A DNA stretch of 64,000 nt from RUG563 sp045589355 (GCA_045589355.1 JAZNOW010000027.1:62001-126000); one strand, 5' to 3'; counted from the first letter of the stretch, positions 8,214 through 16,514 are shown. Made by a program: numbers and translations. The notes: generated by a model from the letters alone, not told the origin.

Positions 8214-9023
8214 TTATTTACCTTCGTCAAGCCGATCTTTCCGCACCTGTTCCAGCCAGATTTTTTCTTTCTTTGTCAATTCAGCTGTTTCCAGCATGTC
8301 GGGCCGTCTATCCAAGGTGGTCAGGATGGCCTGTTCCCTGCGCCATTGATTGATTTTTGCATGATCGCCGCCAAGCAGTACCTCCGGCACTTCCATCCCT
8401 TCAAATTCGCGGGGACGCGTATATTGAGGATATTCCAGCAAGCCGGCGGTGGAAAAACTTTCGTCTTCTGCGCTTTCACTGCTGCCAAGCACACCGGGGA
8501 TCAGCCGGCTGACCGAATCGGCAATGACCATTGCACCAAGTTCGCCGCCCGTCAATACGTAATCTCCCAGTGAAATTTCCATATCGATGTACTTATCCAG
8601 CACTCGCTGGTCAACGCCTTCATAATGCCCGCAAAGAAGCAGCAGATGCTTTTCGTTTGCCAGCTGTTCCGCCACTCTTTGAGTAAACGGCACACCTTTG
8701 GGAGACAGATAAATGCGCAGCATTCTTTCCTGATCGCCATTCCATACCATAGTCTGTTCTTTTCCGGTGTTATCAACACACGGAACATTCCGCTTTGTGC
8801 ACACATCACGGATGGCATCTGCAATGGGTTGGGGCGTCATCAGCATTCCGGCGCCTCCACCAAAGGGATAATCATCCGTATTTTTGTGTTTCATAACAGA
8901 ATACGGTCTGATATCCGTGGTTTCAACACAAATCAAGCCCTTTTCACGAGCCCGTCCCATGATGGATGTGTTCAACACACTTTCAAACATTTCCGGAAAT
9001 ACGGTAAGGATATCGATGGTCAT
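8214..9023 (-). CDS. trmD: tRNA (guanine-N1)-methyltransferase TrmD
   Basis: Methylates G37 next to the anticodon in several tRNAs using S-adenosylmethionine, which prevents +1 frameshifting. The 269-residue protein shows the trefoil-knot SAM site: LLCGHYEGVDQRVLD, then SLGDYVLTGGELGAM and SFSTAGLLEYPQYTRP with the Asp/Arg cluster. The start at 9023 (MTIDILTVFPEMF) has AGGGAG upstream and is the standard family start; the frame is open 9 codons further. It is the last gene of the ylxM-ffh-rpsP-khpA-rimM-trmD series, 17 bases after rimM. Confidence 0.97.
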   Translation of the reverse strand: MTIDILTVFPEMFESVLNTSIMGRAREKGLICVETTDIRPYSVMKHKNTDDYPFGGGAGMLMTPQPIADAIRDVCTKRNVPCVDNTGKEQTMVWNGDQERMLRIYLSPKGVPFTQRVAEQLANEKHLLLLCGHYEGVDQRVLDKYIDMEISLGDYVLTGGELGAMVIADSVSRLIPGVLGSSESAEDESFSTAGLLEYPQYTRPREFEGMEVPEVLLGGDHAKINQWRREQAILTTLDRRPDMLETAELTKKEKIWLEQVRKDRLDEGK

Positions 9024-9040
9024 GTTTTTCTCCCTGCGTT

Positions 9041-9568
9041 TTACTCCCAATCACATACAGCCACTTCGTGGAGCCGGCTTTCGTCAACCGTCACAAAGCC
9101 TTTTTCCGTCTGCACGTCAATCACAATATGCAAAAGTGCCGGCAGAAGCATTTCACCCTGCTTACATTTCACCACATACACGTCATTGCCGCCGGGCTGC
9201 AGAACATCCTTTATTTTTCCCAGTACATTGCCTTCCCTGTCCTTCACTTCACAGCCGATCAGATCACAAATGAAGGTTTCGTTTTCGGCCAGTTCCACAG
9301 CGTTTGCCCGGTCGATATACAGCATGGTATCCCGCTGCTTCTCTGCCACATCCCGATCCTGCACCCCGTCAAGGCGCAGGTACACGGCATCATCGCGCAC
9401 GCTGACTTCGTCAACCTTTACCTTTTCGTACACTTCACCTTTTTTCACATATACGTATTCCAGATCCAGAAAACGTTCAGGATTGTCCGTATCAGGGCGC
9501 ACCTTAACAAGCCCCTTGATCCCCTGGGGCTTGAGCACCTGGCCGATCAGCAAATATTCAGACAGCAT
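9041..9568 (-). CDS. rimM: 16S rRNA processing protein RimM
   Basis: Chaperone that binds ribosomal protein S19 and helps mature the 30S head. The 175-residue protein has an N-terminal beta barrel (IGQVLKPQGIKGLVKVRP) and a C-terminal PRC barrel (LIGCEVKDREGNVLGKIKDVLQPGGNDVYVV). The start ATG at 9568 has AGGAAAAGTAC before it. An apparent terminator lies between khpA and rimM, so rimM-trmD are probably made at a lower level than rpsP-khpA. Confidence 0.95.
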   Translation of the reverse strand: MLSEYLLIGQVLKPQGIKGLVKVRPDTDNPERFLDLEYVYVKKGEVYEKVKVDEVSVRDDAVYLRLDGVQDRDVAEKQRDTMLYIDRANAVELAENETFICDLIGCEVKDREGNVLGKIKDVLQPGGNDVYVVKCKQGEMLLPALLHIVIDVQTEKGFVTVDESRLHEVAVCDWE

Positions 9569-9583
9569 GTACTTTTCCTTTCT

Positions 9584-9621
9584 CAAAGAAAAAGCGGACA
9601 GCATACAGCCATCCGCTTTTT
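9584..9621 (-). terminator. Intercistronic terminator or attenuator between khpA and rimM
   Basis: In the minus-strand RNA, AAAAAGCGGA (9621-9612 side) pairs with TCCGCTTTTT (9598-9589 side) around a 13-base loop, followed by a U-rich tract. As it lies inside an apparent operon it would reduce, rather than stop, transcription into rimM-trmD. Confidence 0.6.
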
Positions 9622-9625
9622 TCTT

Positions 9626-9853
9626 TTACTGAATTTCGACAAAAACGGGCTTTGCATTCTTATCCGTGGCAGCTTTCACTACAGTACGGATCGCTTTTGC
9701 AATACGGCCTTGCTTGCCGATAACCTTGCCCATGTCTTCCTGTGCAACGGACAGCTCAAGAATGATGGCTTCGGGGCCTTCCGTTTCCATCACCTGCACA
9801 GCATCGGGCTGGTCCACCAGCGATTTTGCCAGAAACAGGACGAGTTCGCGCAT
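9626..9853 (-). CDS. khpA: KH-domain RNA-binding protein KhpA (YlqC)
   Basis: Small RNA-binding protein that in other Firmicutes partners KhpB and affects division and RNA stability. The 75 residues form one KH domain with the GxxG loop as GKQG (VIGKQGRIAKAIRTVV, near residues 43-58). It lies between rpsP and rimM, its standard place. The ATG at 9853 has GGGAATTCC upstream, a weak ribosome site; AAAGGGAAT is the likely Shine-Dalgarno sequence. Confidence 0.93.
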   Translation of the reverse strand: MRELVLFLAKSLVDQPDAVQVMETEGPEAIILELSVAQEDMGKVIGKQGRIAKAIRTVVKAATDKNAKPVFVEIQ

Positions 9854-9886
9854 GGAATTCCCTTTCTTCGCCTATTGCGAGGGTTC

Positions 9887-10135
9887 TTAGCCTTCGATGG
9901 CACCGCTCTTCTTGAGCAGGATACGCACGGTGTCAGTGGGCTGAGCGCCGTTCTTCATCCATTCGGCAGCCTTTTCATTGTTCACCTTGATTTCGGCGGG
10001 CTGCTTCATGGGATCATAATAACCGATTTCTTCGATGAAACGGCCATCACGGGGAGAGCGGCCATCGGCCACCACGATGCGGTAGAAGGGATGCTTCTTC
10101 ATGCCCATTCTCTTGAGACGAATTTTCACAGCCAT
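9887..10135 (-). CDS. rpsP: 30S ribosomal protein S16
   Basis: Structural protein of the small ribosomal subunit. The 82 residues start MAVKIRLKRMGMKKHPFYRIVVADGR, typical of bS16 (quoted in two pieces: MAVKIRLKRMG and HPFYRIVVADGR). The ATG at 10135 is preceded by AGGAGGAAC; the frame is open 15 codons upstream but those do not belong to the family. It lies 72 bases after ffh. Confidence 0.97.
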   Translation of the reverse strand: MAVKIRLKRMGMKKHPFYRIVVADGRSPRDGRFIEEIGYYDPMKQPAEIKVNNEKAAEWMKNGAQPTDTVRILLKKSGAIEG

Positions 10136-10207
10136 GGTATTGTTCCTCCTGAAAAATGAATTGTAATCTATGGTAATCATATTTTCTATGATAACCGCAA
10201 AGTAAGA

Positions 10208-11539
10208 TCAGCGGATGTTCATATTGCGCATGCTGCGCATCATCGCCTTTTTGTTGCCCATCATCTGCTTCATCATTTTCTGCATCTGCTCAAACTGACG
10301 CATCAGGGCATTCACATCCTGCACCTGCACACCGGCACCGGCAGCAATGCGCTTACGGCGGGATGCATTGAGGATGGCGGGGTTTCTGCGTTCCTTCATG
10401 GTCATGGAGCAGATGATGGCTTCCGGCTTTTTCAGTGCGTTTTCGTCCACTTCCACGTCCTTCAGCTTTCCGCCGATGCCGGGCAGCATGCCCAGAATAT
10501 TCTTCAGCGGGCCCATCTTTTTGATCTGCTTCATCTGATCCAGGAAATCGTTCAGGTCAAAATCGGTGGGATTCTTTTTGCCGGCCAGCTTTTCTGCCAG
10601 CTCATTGTCCTGGGATTCTACTGCCTTTTCGATCAGCGTCAGCACGTCGCCCATGCCCAGGATGCGGCTGGCCATGCGTTCGGGATGGAAAGGTTCAATA
10701 TCGCCCAGTTTTTCGCCGGTACCGGAGAATTTGATGGGCTTGCCCGTTACGGCACGCACAGAAAGGGCAGCACCGCCGCGGGTATCACTGTCCAGCTTGG
10801 TGATGATCACACCGTCGATGGACAGCTTTTCATCGAAGGACTTGGCTACGTTCACCGCGTCCTGACCGGTCATGGCGTCCACAACCAGCAGGATTTCCTG
10901 AGGCTTGACCGCCTTTTTCACATCTTCCAGTTCCTGCATCAGGTCTTCATCGATGTGGAGACGGCCGGCGGTGTCGATGATGAGTACGTCACGGCCGTAG
11001 TACCGGGCGTATTCGATGGCTTCCTGAGCCGTTTTCACAGGGCTTTGCGTTCCCTTTTCAAAAACGGGCACCTTTACCTGCTCACCCACGACCTGCAGCT
11101 GTTTGATGGCGGCAGGACGGTAAATATCGCAGGCAGCCAGCATGGGCTTTTTGCCCTGCTTGGTAAGATACCCGGCCAGCTTGGCCGCCATGGTGGTTTT
11201 ACCGGCACCCTGCAGACCGCAGAGCATGTAAATCGTAGGAACGGAAGGAGACCAGGTGAGCTTTGCGTTCTGGCCGCCCATCAAAGCCGTCAGTTCTTCG
11301 TTGACGATCTTGATCACCTGCTGGCCTGCGTTCAGGTTGGCCAGGATTTCGGCGCCAACGCAGCGCTCCGTTACCTTTTTGACAAAGTCCTTGACCACCA
11401 GGTAGTTTACGTCAGCTTCCAGCAAAGCCATCCGCACTTCCCTCATGGCATCCTTGATGTTTTGTTCATTCAGCTTTCCTTTACCGGTCAGCTTCTTAAA
11501 CGCATTTTGAAGTTTTGAGGAAAGACCTTCAAATGCCAT
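10208..11539 (-). CDS. ffh: Signal recognition particle protein Ffh
   Basis: GTPase that with the 4.5S/6S SRP RNA delivers signal-sequence proteins to the membrane via FtsY. The 443 residues contain the N helical bundle, the G domain with GLQGAGKTT (P loop near residue 106), DTAGRLH and TKLDSDTRGG, and a methionine-rich M domain whose end (QMQKMMKQMMGNKKAMMRSMRNM) binds RNA and signal peptides. The ATG at 11539 directly abuts the ylxM stop, so the two are translated together. Confidence 0.97.
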   Translation of the reverse strand: MAFEGLSSKLQNAFKKLTGKGKLNEQNIKDAMREVRMALLEADVNYLVVKDFVKKVTERCVGAEILANLNAGQQVIKIVNEELTALMGGQNAKLTWSPSVPTIYMLCGLQGAGKTTMAAKLAGYLTKQGKKPMLAACDIYRPAAIKQLQVVGEQVKVPVFEKGTQSPVKTAQEAIEYARYYGRDVLIIDTAGRLHIDEDLMQELEDVKKAVKPQEILLVVDAMTGQDAVNVAKSFDEKLSIDGVIITKLDSDTRGGAALSVRAVTGKPIKFSGTGEKLGDIEPFHPERMASRILGMGDVLTLIEKAVESQDNELAEKLAGKKNPTDFDLNDFLDQMKQIKKMGPLKNILGMLPGIGGKLKDVEVDENALKKPEAIICSMTMKERRNPAILNASRRKRIAAGAGVQVQDVNALMRQFEQMQKMMKQMMGNKKAMMRSMRNMNIR

Positions 11540-11911
11540 TTACATATCCTCCTGTGCCAGCAAAGCGCCGATGATGTTTCTGGCGTTTTGCAGATGCTGT
11601 TTGGTTTCGTTTGTGGGAACAACCTTTTTCAACGCTTCCCCACATGCCTGCAAGCCGTTTTCCAGCCGTTCAAAGCGGGAAGCAAGGCCCAGCTTATCTT
11701 CAAAATCGGTCAGTGTTTTTTCTACACGGGATACGGTATCATGGATGCTTTGCCTGCTGACGGAAAACTGCTGGGCAATTTCAGCAAGGGAATAATCTTC
11801 TTCAAAATACAGCCTGGCAATTTCCCTTTGGTTTTCCTTCAGCATTTCGCCGTAAAAGGCCAAATACCAGGACAGCTGCACTTTCTTTTCCATTGCGGAT
11901 TGCTTCTCCAT
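11540..11911 (-). CDS. ylxM: YlxM-type helix-turn-helix protein, SRP-associated
   Basis: Member of the YlxM/p13 family, nearly always found upstream of ffh and thought to modulate SRP. The 123-residue protein has a sigma-factor-like HTH (EDYSLAEIAQQFSVSRQSIHDTVSRVEK, residues roughly 36-63). The ATG at 11911 lies 5 bases after AGGAGGG. A perfect inverted repeat sits directly upstream of that ribosome site. The gene is first in the ylxM-to-trmD series. Confidence 0.93.
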   Translation of the reverse strand: MEKQSAMEKKVQLSWYLAFYGEMLKENQREIARLYFEEDYSLAEIAQQFSVSRQSIHDTVSRVEKTLTDFEDKLGLASRFERLENGLQACGEALKKVVPTNETKQHLQNARNIIGALLAQEDM

Positions 11912-11921
11912 GTTCCCTCCT

Positions 11922-11941
11922 GTCAAGCGCATTTGCTTGAC
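11922..11941 (-). promoter_or_regulatory. Leader hairpin just upstream of the ylxM ribosome site
   Basis: GTCAAGC (11941-11935 on the minus strand) and GCTTGAC (11928-11922) form a 7-bp perfect stem with a six-base loop. From the promoter position, the hairpin would lie at the extreme 5' end of the mRNA and end next to AGGAGG. It could protect the mRNA end or modulate translation. Confidence 0.5.
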
Positions 11942-11950
11942 ACAACGATT

Positions 11951-11978
11951 ATTATACATCATTTCGCTGAATTGTCAA
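11951..11978 (-). promoter_or_regulatory. Promoter of the ylxM-ffh operon
   Basis: TTGACA (11973-11978) and TATAAT (11951-11956) on the minus strand with a 16-base spacer and TG directly before the -10 box. Confidence 0.8.
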
Positions 11979-12056
11979 GTCTTTTTCCTTTACAGTCTTA
12001 ACTTTTTTTCGATCATTTTGTTGCATTTGACGCTTGTCTGGTCCTTCATCTCACTA

Positions 12057-12086
12057 TTGACAAAAGGACAAAATAATCCATATAAT
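12057..12086 (+). promoter_or_regulatory. Promoter of the GH10 xylanase gene
   Basis: TTGACA (12057-12062) and TATAAT (12081-12086) with an 18-base spacer. The expected leader is short, under 40 bases. I see no clear operator or catabolite-response element close to it. Confidence 0.8.
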
Positions 12087-12129
12087 ATGATTATCACCAT
12101 GCTGTACATCAAGCAAAGGAGTGCTCCAA

Positions 12130-14091
12130 ATGAAAAAAACGTTGCTTCTTGTTCTCGTTGCCCTTCTTTTCAGTTTTTGCTTTGCATCCGCCGAAGATAC
12201 CGTGTTCAATTTTGACGACGGTTCCAATCCCGGCTTTTTCCAAAGTGGCAGTTGCACCGTTTCGGTAAAGGAAGGCATTGCGCACTCCGGCGAATTTTCG
12301 CTGGCCATTACCAACCGATCCACCAACGATTATGACGCCGCAGACTATAAATACCAAAGCCTGAACATTGCCGCCGGTGACACCGTAACCGTTTCCTTCT
12401 GGGCATACCATGAAGGGGATGCCCAAGGCGTAATCAGCGTCAGCAACGCAGCCGGCGATTACGCCATTCTGGCCTCCAAACAGGTGCCCGGCAAAACCTG
12501 GACGGAAATCAGCGGCACCTTTACCGCAGAAGCCCCCCAGAACCTCCGTTTCAAAACGGACGGTACCTTGGTTGGCGTCAACTACTACATCGACGATATC
12601 CAGGTCGTGGTGGAAAAGCCTGCCGATGCTGCACCGGCAGAAGACACTTTCCAGCCCTATGCCTCTGACTTTTCCAACGGCACCGACGGCTGGTATGCAA
12701 GAAGCGCCGGCACCGCATCCGTAGAAATCAAGGAAGATGCCCTGTTTATTTCCGGCCGCACCGCTACCTGGAACTCCCCCGGACGTGATTTTGACCTGAT
12801 CGCCGGTAATTCCTACCGTGTGAGCCTGCTGGTGAAGCAGGATGAAAAAGACACTGCCGAGTTCATGCTTTCCGCTGCCCATTCCAAAAACGGCACCGAA
12901 TCTTATGAAAACATTGTAAAGGTAAAGGCCAAGAAAGGCGAATGGACGCTGATCGACGGCACCTACGCACCCGCCCAGTATGACAACTATATTCTCTATG
13001 TGGAAACCGCCGGCGGCAATATGGATTTTGCCATCAAGGAAATCTATGTAGAAAACAACGAGATCAAATATCCCGAAGGCCTTTCTTCCCTGAAGGAAGT
13101 ATATGCTCCTTATTTTGATTTCGGCACCGCTGTTTGCCAGTCCGAAGCCATCGATACCAAGCGCATGGATTTCTATGCCACCCAGTTTAACATCATCACC
13201 CCCGGCAACGAACTCAAGCCGGATTCTGTCCTGGATGTGGTCACCAGCCGCCGCCTTGCCAAGGAAGATGACACAGCCGTCGCCATCAACCTGGATGCCG
13301 CAAAACCGCTGCTGGATTACTGCTGGAAGAACGGCATCAAGGTTCACGGCCACGTGCTGGTTTGGTACCAGCAGACGCCCGATACCTTCTTCCGCGAAGG
13401 CTATCTTTCCCGCAACGATTATGTTTCCCGGGAAGTGATGCTGGCCCGCCTTGAAAACTATATCATGCAGGTGCTTCAGGAAACCGAACGCCTCTATCCC
13501 GGTCTCATCGTCAGCTGGGACGTGGTCAACGAAGCAGTCAACGACGGCAAGAGCACCCTGCGCGAATGCACCTGGACCCAGGTGGTGGGCGAAGACTATG
13601 TGGAAAAAGCCTTTGAATTTGCCAGGAAATATGCCCGGGAAGACATGATTCTCTGCTACAACGATTATTCCACCCCCTACGAACCCAAATTGACCGGCAT
13701 CTGCAATCTGCTGGACAAACTGGTGGAAGACGGCACCATCGATTGCTACGGCTTCCAGGCCCATTATCAGGTGCAGTCCTCTTCCCCCTCGGAACGCGAC
13801 ATCGAAAAGGCCATGAAGCGCATTTCTGAAAAAGGCCTGAAGCTGCGCATCAGTGAGCTGGATATCGAAATTACCCAGAACACGGAACAGAGCCATAAAT
13901 ACCAGGCCACCCGTTATGAAAACCTGATGAAGCTGTTCACCAAGTATTCCGACCACATCCTGGCCGTACAGGTTTGGGGCGTAACGGATGACCTGAGCTG
14001 GAAAGCGGATAAATACCCCCTGTTGTTTGACCGTAAAGCGCAGCCCAAGCCTGCCTTCCATGCGCTTGTGGAAAATGTTGTAGCCAAGTAA
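12130..14091 (+). CDS. Secreted endo-1,4-beta-xylanase, GH10 with two carbohydrate-binding modules
   Basis: Cleaves internal beta-1,4 bonds in xylan outside the cell. The 653-residue protein has a signal peptide (MKKTLLLVLV...ASA), two tandem beta-sandwich modules of the CBM4_9/CBM22 type (about residues 22-160 and 172-312) and a GH10 barrel (about 318-653). Catalytic residues are visible: acid/base Glu468 in WDVVNEAV and nucleophile Glu576 in LRISELDIEI; the HGHVLVWYQQTP segment lines the active site. I use the ATG at 12130 with AAAGGAG 8 bases upstream; an in-frame GTG at 12121 overlaps that site. There is no dockerin, SLH or sortase signal, so it is probably free. A terminator follows. Confidence 0.95.
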   Translation: MKKTLLLVLVALLFSFCFASAEDTVFNFDDGSNPGFFQSGSCTVSVKEGIAHSGEFSLAITNRSTNDYDAADYKYQSLNIAAGDTVTVSFWAYHEGDAQGVISVSNAAGDYAILASKQVPGKTWTEISGTFTAEAPQNLRFKTDGTLVGVNYYIDDIQVVVEKPADAAPAEDTFQPYASDFSNGTDGWYARSAGTASVEIKEDALFISGRTATWNSPGRDFDLIAGNSYRVSLLVKQDEKDTAEFMLSAAHSKNGTESYENIVKVKAKKGEWTLIDGTYAPAQYDNYILYVETAGGNMDFAIKEIYVENNEIKYPEGLSSLKEVYAPYFDFGTAVCQSEAIDTKRMDFYATQFNIITPGNELKPDSVLDVVTSRRLAKEDDTAVAINLDAAKPLLDYCWKNGIKVHGHVLVWYQQTPDTFFREGYLSRNDYVSREVMLARLENYIMQVLQETERLYPGLIVSWDVVNEAVNDGKSTLRECTWTQVVGEDYVEKAFEFARKYAREDMILCYNDYSTPYEPKLTGICNLLDKLVEDGTIDCYGFQAHYQVQSSSPSERDIEKAMKRISEKGLKLRISELDIEITQNTEQSHKYQATRYENLMKLFTKYSDHILAVQVWGVTDDLSWKADKYPLLFDRKAQPKPAFHALVENVVAK

Positions 14092-14109
14092 ATCCTTCTG
14101 CGTTACTCT

Positions 14110-14138
14110 GCCCTCCTTTTCAGGAGGGCTTTTCTTTT
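14110..14138 (+). terminator. Terminator of the xylanase gene
   Basis: GCCCTCC (14110-14116) and GGAGGGC (14123-14129) form a 7-bp stem with a six-base loop, followed by TTTTCTTTT. Confidence 0.85.
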
Positions 14139-14155
14139 ATCTATTTCGTACAAAC

Positions 14156-14182
14156 AAAAAAAGCGGGGATTTTCTCCCCGCT
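14156..14182 (-). terminator. Terminator after the DtxR/MntR-type gene
   Basis: AGCGGGGA and TCCCCGCT (14162-14169 with 14175-14182) form an 8-bp stem; the minus-strand RNA continues with a run of six U (14156-14161). Confidence 0.85.
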
Positions 14183-14187
14183 CTTTC

Positions 14188-14556
14188 TTATTGCACTTTC
14201 TCCAGGTATCGGCAAATGGCATCAAAGCTTTCATCGGAAATATCATGTTCAATCTTGCATGCATCTTCCCGAGCCACTTCTTCATTCACGCCCAGCTTTA
14301 TCAGCAAAGAAGACAGCACTTTATGCCGTTCATACATATGCCTGGCGATCTTTTCTCCGGGTACGGACAAAAGGATATAGTTATCTTTATCGAACGTAAT
14401 GTAGCCGTTTTCCCGCAGTTTTTTCATGGCCACGCTGACGGACGGTTTTGTCACGCTCAAAGCCTGCGCCACATCCACACTGCGCACATACCCCTTTTGT
14501 TCCCGGATCATCAGGATCATTTCCAGATAATCCTCTGCCGATTTATGGATGGTCAA
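14188..14556 (-). CDS. DtxR/MntR-family metal-dependent transcriptional repressor
   Basis: A 122-residue protein with the N-terminal winged helix (SAEDYLEMILMI...VRSVDVAQALSVTKPSVSVAMKKL) and a C-terminal metal-binding and dimer domain containing ERH (MYERHKVLSSLL) and EDACKIEHDIS, the Glu and His ligands of MntR-like proteins. There is no SH3-like third domain, which fits the short MntR type. The likely effector is Mn2+ or Fe2+. The start is TTG at 14556, backed by GGGGGAG 6 bases upstream. It follows the GH39 gene by 24 bases with no terminator between them, so it can be co-transcribed with it, an odd partner for a xylosidase. Confidence 0.88.
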   Translation of the reverse strand: MTIHKSAEDYLEMILMIREQKGYVRSVDVAQALSVTKPSVSVAMKKLRENGYITFDKDNYILLSVPGEKIARHMYERHKVLSSLLIKLGVNEEVAREDACKIEHDISDESFDAICRYLEKVQ

Positions 14557-14580
14557 TGGTGTCTCCCCCTTTTCGGAAGA

Positions 14581-16083
14581 TCATTCACAAATGCCAGGGC
14601 AGGTATACCCCAGGCTTTCTTCCTTCTTGTACGGCGTCAATTCCACATACACTACGGAATTGCCCATTAAACATTGTTCGACATCGATACCGTTTTCTCC
14701 TGCTTGCAGGTTCCAGGCCTTTCCATGAGGACGATCGTTTTCCTGAAGGAAGGACAGCTGCGCATCGGTAAGGGAAGCAGGCTGGCCCATCTTATCCCAA
14801 AGCTGCAAAGGATTGGCATGCTCCATATCGACCGTGCGGGTCACAACGCCCCATTCCCCTTCCGTTCCGGGGAAATGCACACTTACGTTTTGCTCTTCCT
14901 TTTCCAGGTTCCACATCACCCCGCGGATATGGCCCTTATCCGTTTTCACAAACAGGCATTCATCGGTGCGCAGGATCATCTTGCCTTCCAGCTTCTTGAA
15001 AAATTCGAACGTCCAATACGTGGGCTTTCTGACCATACCGTTTGCGATCAGGCCAAAGCCGCCGTGGAAAATGCGGTCCGGAATGCCCTGTTCCTCAAAC
15101 ACATCGCCAAACGTCCAGTAGGAATAGGAAGCACAGGTGTCTCCCAACTTTGCCAGCATGCCTGCAATCAGCGCGGCATTATACACCGTATCGTGAGTGG
15201 GACAGAAGGGATGGTAGGAAGTATTATATTCCGTAATGTGCAGTTCATACCCTTTGAATTCGGGGAAAGAATCAATCAATGCACGGGTTTCTTCCGCTTC
15301 ACCGATACTGCGTTCCGGTTTGCACATTTCGTGATACAGATACCGCCCATTCCGGCTGGGTTGCTGGCCCATGTAAATATGCCGGGTCACAAAATCCACC
15401 GGCACATGATTGTCCCGGCAATGCTCCAGGAACGTGCGGATATAGTGCATGCACTTATCTCCGCCGCATACAGCAGGGCCGCCAATTCGCATCCGGGGCA
15501 GCACTTCCTTCACCGCTGCAGCAGATACGTCATACAGCTTCAGGTAAGCATCAAGGTCGGCATTTTCCCAAAAACCGGGCAGGTTGGGTTCGTTCCACAC
15601 TTCCACCGGCCAGGTGACCACTTCTTCTTCGCCATACCGGTCGCACAAATGGTGCAGCAACGCCTTGATCATGTTCGCCCATTTCTGATGATCCTTGGGC
15701 GGCGTCGTGTTACCTTCCCAGTAGAAAATGGTCTGCTTGCCGCTTGCCATTTTCTTGGGCATAAAACCAAGTTCCAGGAAAGGCTTCAGCCCTGCTTTCA
15801 GATAGCTGTCCATAATCCTGTCAAGATAGGTGAAATTGTAGCGGTCTTCCACCACGTTTCCTTCCTTATCCAGTACAGGCCAATAAATACCCACATCATC
15901 GCAAAAAAGACCATGACCGCGAATATGCGAAAAGCCAATTTCCTTTTGCACCAGCTGCATCTGCTTTTGATATTCTTCATGCAGCGCAAGGCCCATTCTG
16001 CCTGTACCGATGCAAAATGCCATATTGTTTTTAAACACTTCTTCCGCTGCCGGATTTGCGGTATACCGTTTTTCAGTTGCCAT
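14581..16083 (-). CDS. GH39 family beta-xylosidase-like glycosidase
   Basis: Predicted to release xylose from the ends of xylo-oligosaccharides. The 500-residue protein has no signal peptide, so it acts in the cytoplasm on imported products of the GH10 enzyme. GH39 features: an (alpha/beta)8 barrel with VEVWNEPN carrying the acid/base Glu165 and HITEYN carrying the nucleophile Glu285, then a C-terminal beta domain. Start ATG at 16083 with AAAGG upstream; the frame is open further but that includes the promoter. An alpha-L-iduronidase role is possible for this family but unlikely here given the neighbouring xylanase. Confidence 0.88.
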   Translation of the reverse strand: MATEKRYTANPAAEEVFKNNMAFCIGTGRMGLALHEEYQKQMQLVQKEIGFSHIRGHGLFCDDVGIYWPVLDKEGNVVEDRYNFTYLDRIMDSYLKAGLKPFLELGFMPKKMASGKQTIFYWEGNTTPPKDHQKWANMIKALLHHLCDRYGEEEVVTWPVEVWNEPNLPGFWENADLDAYLKLYDVSAAAVKEVLPRMRIGGPAVCGGDKCMHYIRTFLEHCRDNHVPVDFVTRHIYMGQQPSRNGRYLYHEMCKPERSIGEAEETRALIDSFPEFKGYELHITEYNTSYHPFCPTHDTVYNAALIAGMLAKLGDTCASYSYWTFGDVFEEQGIPDRIFHGGFGLIANGMVRKPTYWTFEFFKKLEGKMILRTDECLFVKTDKGHIRGVMWNLEKEEQNVSVHFPGTEGEWGVVTRTVDMEHANPLQLWDKMGQPASLTDAQLSFLQENDRPHGKAWNLQAGENGIDVEQCLMGNSVVYVELTPYKKEESLGYTCPGICE

Positions 16084-16104
16084 GGAAAACACGCTACCTT
16101 TCAC

Positions 16105-16114
16105 AACAATTGTT
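16105..16114. promoter_or_regulatory. Palindrome AACAATTGTT near the GH39 transcription start
   Basis: A perfect 10-base palindrome 6-16 bases downstream of the -10 box of the GH39 promoter. Its position suits a repressor operator. No candidate regulator can be assigned. Confidence 0.4.
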
Positions 16115-16120
16115 TTTTTG

Positions 16121-16149
16121 ATTATAGCATATTCCCTATATTGCTTCAA
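16121..16149 (-). promoter_or_regulatory. Promoter of the GH39 gene
   Basis: TTGAAG (16144-16149) and TATAAT (16121-16126) on the minus strand with a 17-base spacer. Confidence 0.8.
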
Positions 16150-16180
16150 GAAAATGCTTCTTTTTGTCGCAAAACGGAAC

Positions 16181-16213
16181 AAAAAAACTGTGCTGCCTTT
16201 TCAAGCAGCACAG
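16181..16213 (-). terminator. Terminator of the zinc-ribbon protein gene
   Basis: CTGTGCTGC (16188-16196) pairs with GCAGCACAG (16205-16213) over 9 bp; the minus-strand RNA then has seven U (16181-16187). It lies 13 bases after the stop codon. Confidence 0.9.
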
Positions 16214-16226
16214 CTGTTAGCCATTC

Positions 16227-16514
16227 TTAGTACTGGGGACGATTCTTGGCGAAGCATTCGCGGCAGTACACGGGCTTGTCGCCACGAGGCTGGAAGGGAA
16301 CCTGGGTGGTGCAGCCGCAGCCATCGCAGATCACTTCGAACATCTGGCGTTCGCCACGGTTGGCGTTGCCATTGGCACGACGAGCGGCGCGGCAAGCGGG
16401 GCAGCGGCCGGGTTCGTTCTGGAAGCCCTTTTCGGCGTAGAAAGCCTGTTCGGAAGCGGTGAAGGTGAATTCCTGACCGCATTCACGGCAAGTGAGAGTC
16501 TTGTCCTGATACAT
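16227..16514 (-). CDS. Small zinc-ribbon domain protein
   Basis: A 95-residue, cysteine-rich cytoplasmic protein of a family common in Clostridia and annotated only as zinc-ribbon containing. Four CxxC pairs are visible: CREC (near residue 9), CPAC (near 44), CDGC (near 67) and CREC (near 86), enough for two zinc sites. The middle has QAFYAEKGFQNEPGRC, typical of the first ribbon domain. The function is unknown; RNA or ribosome binding is a guess from the Arg-rich linker (RAARRANGNANRGER). The ATG at 16514 has GGAGGAAAAC before it. Its mRNA leader is long, about 145 bases, and may be structured. Confidence 0.85.
   Translation of the reverse strand: MYQDKTLTCRECGQEFTFTASEQAFYAEKGFQNEPGRCPACRAARRANGNANRGERQMFEVICDGCGCTTQVPFQPRGDKPVYCRECFAKNRPQY

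Noticed and set aside
12109..14061. A 650-codon minus-strand open frame over the xylanase
   Set aside because: Antisense of GH10 with all catalytic motifs on the plus strand.
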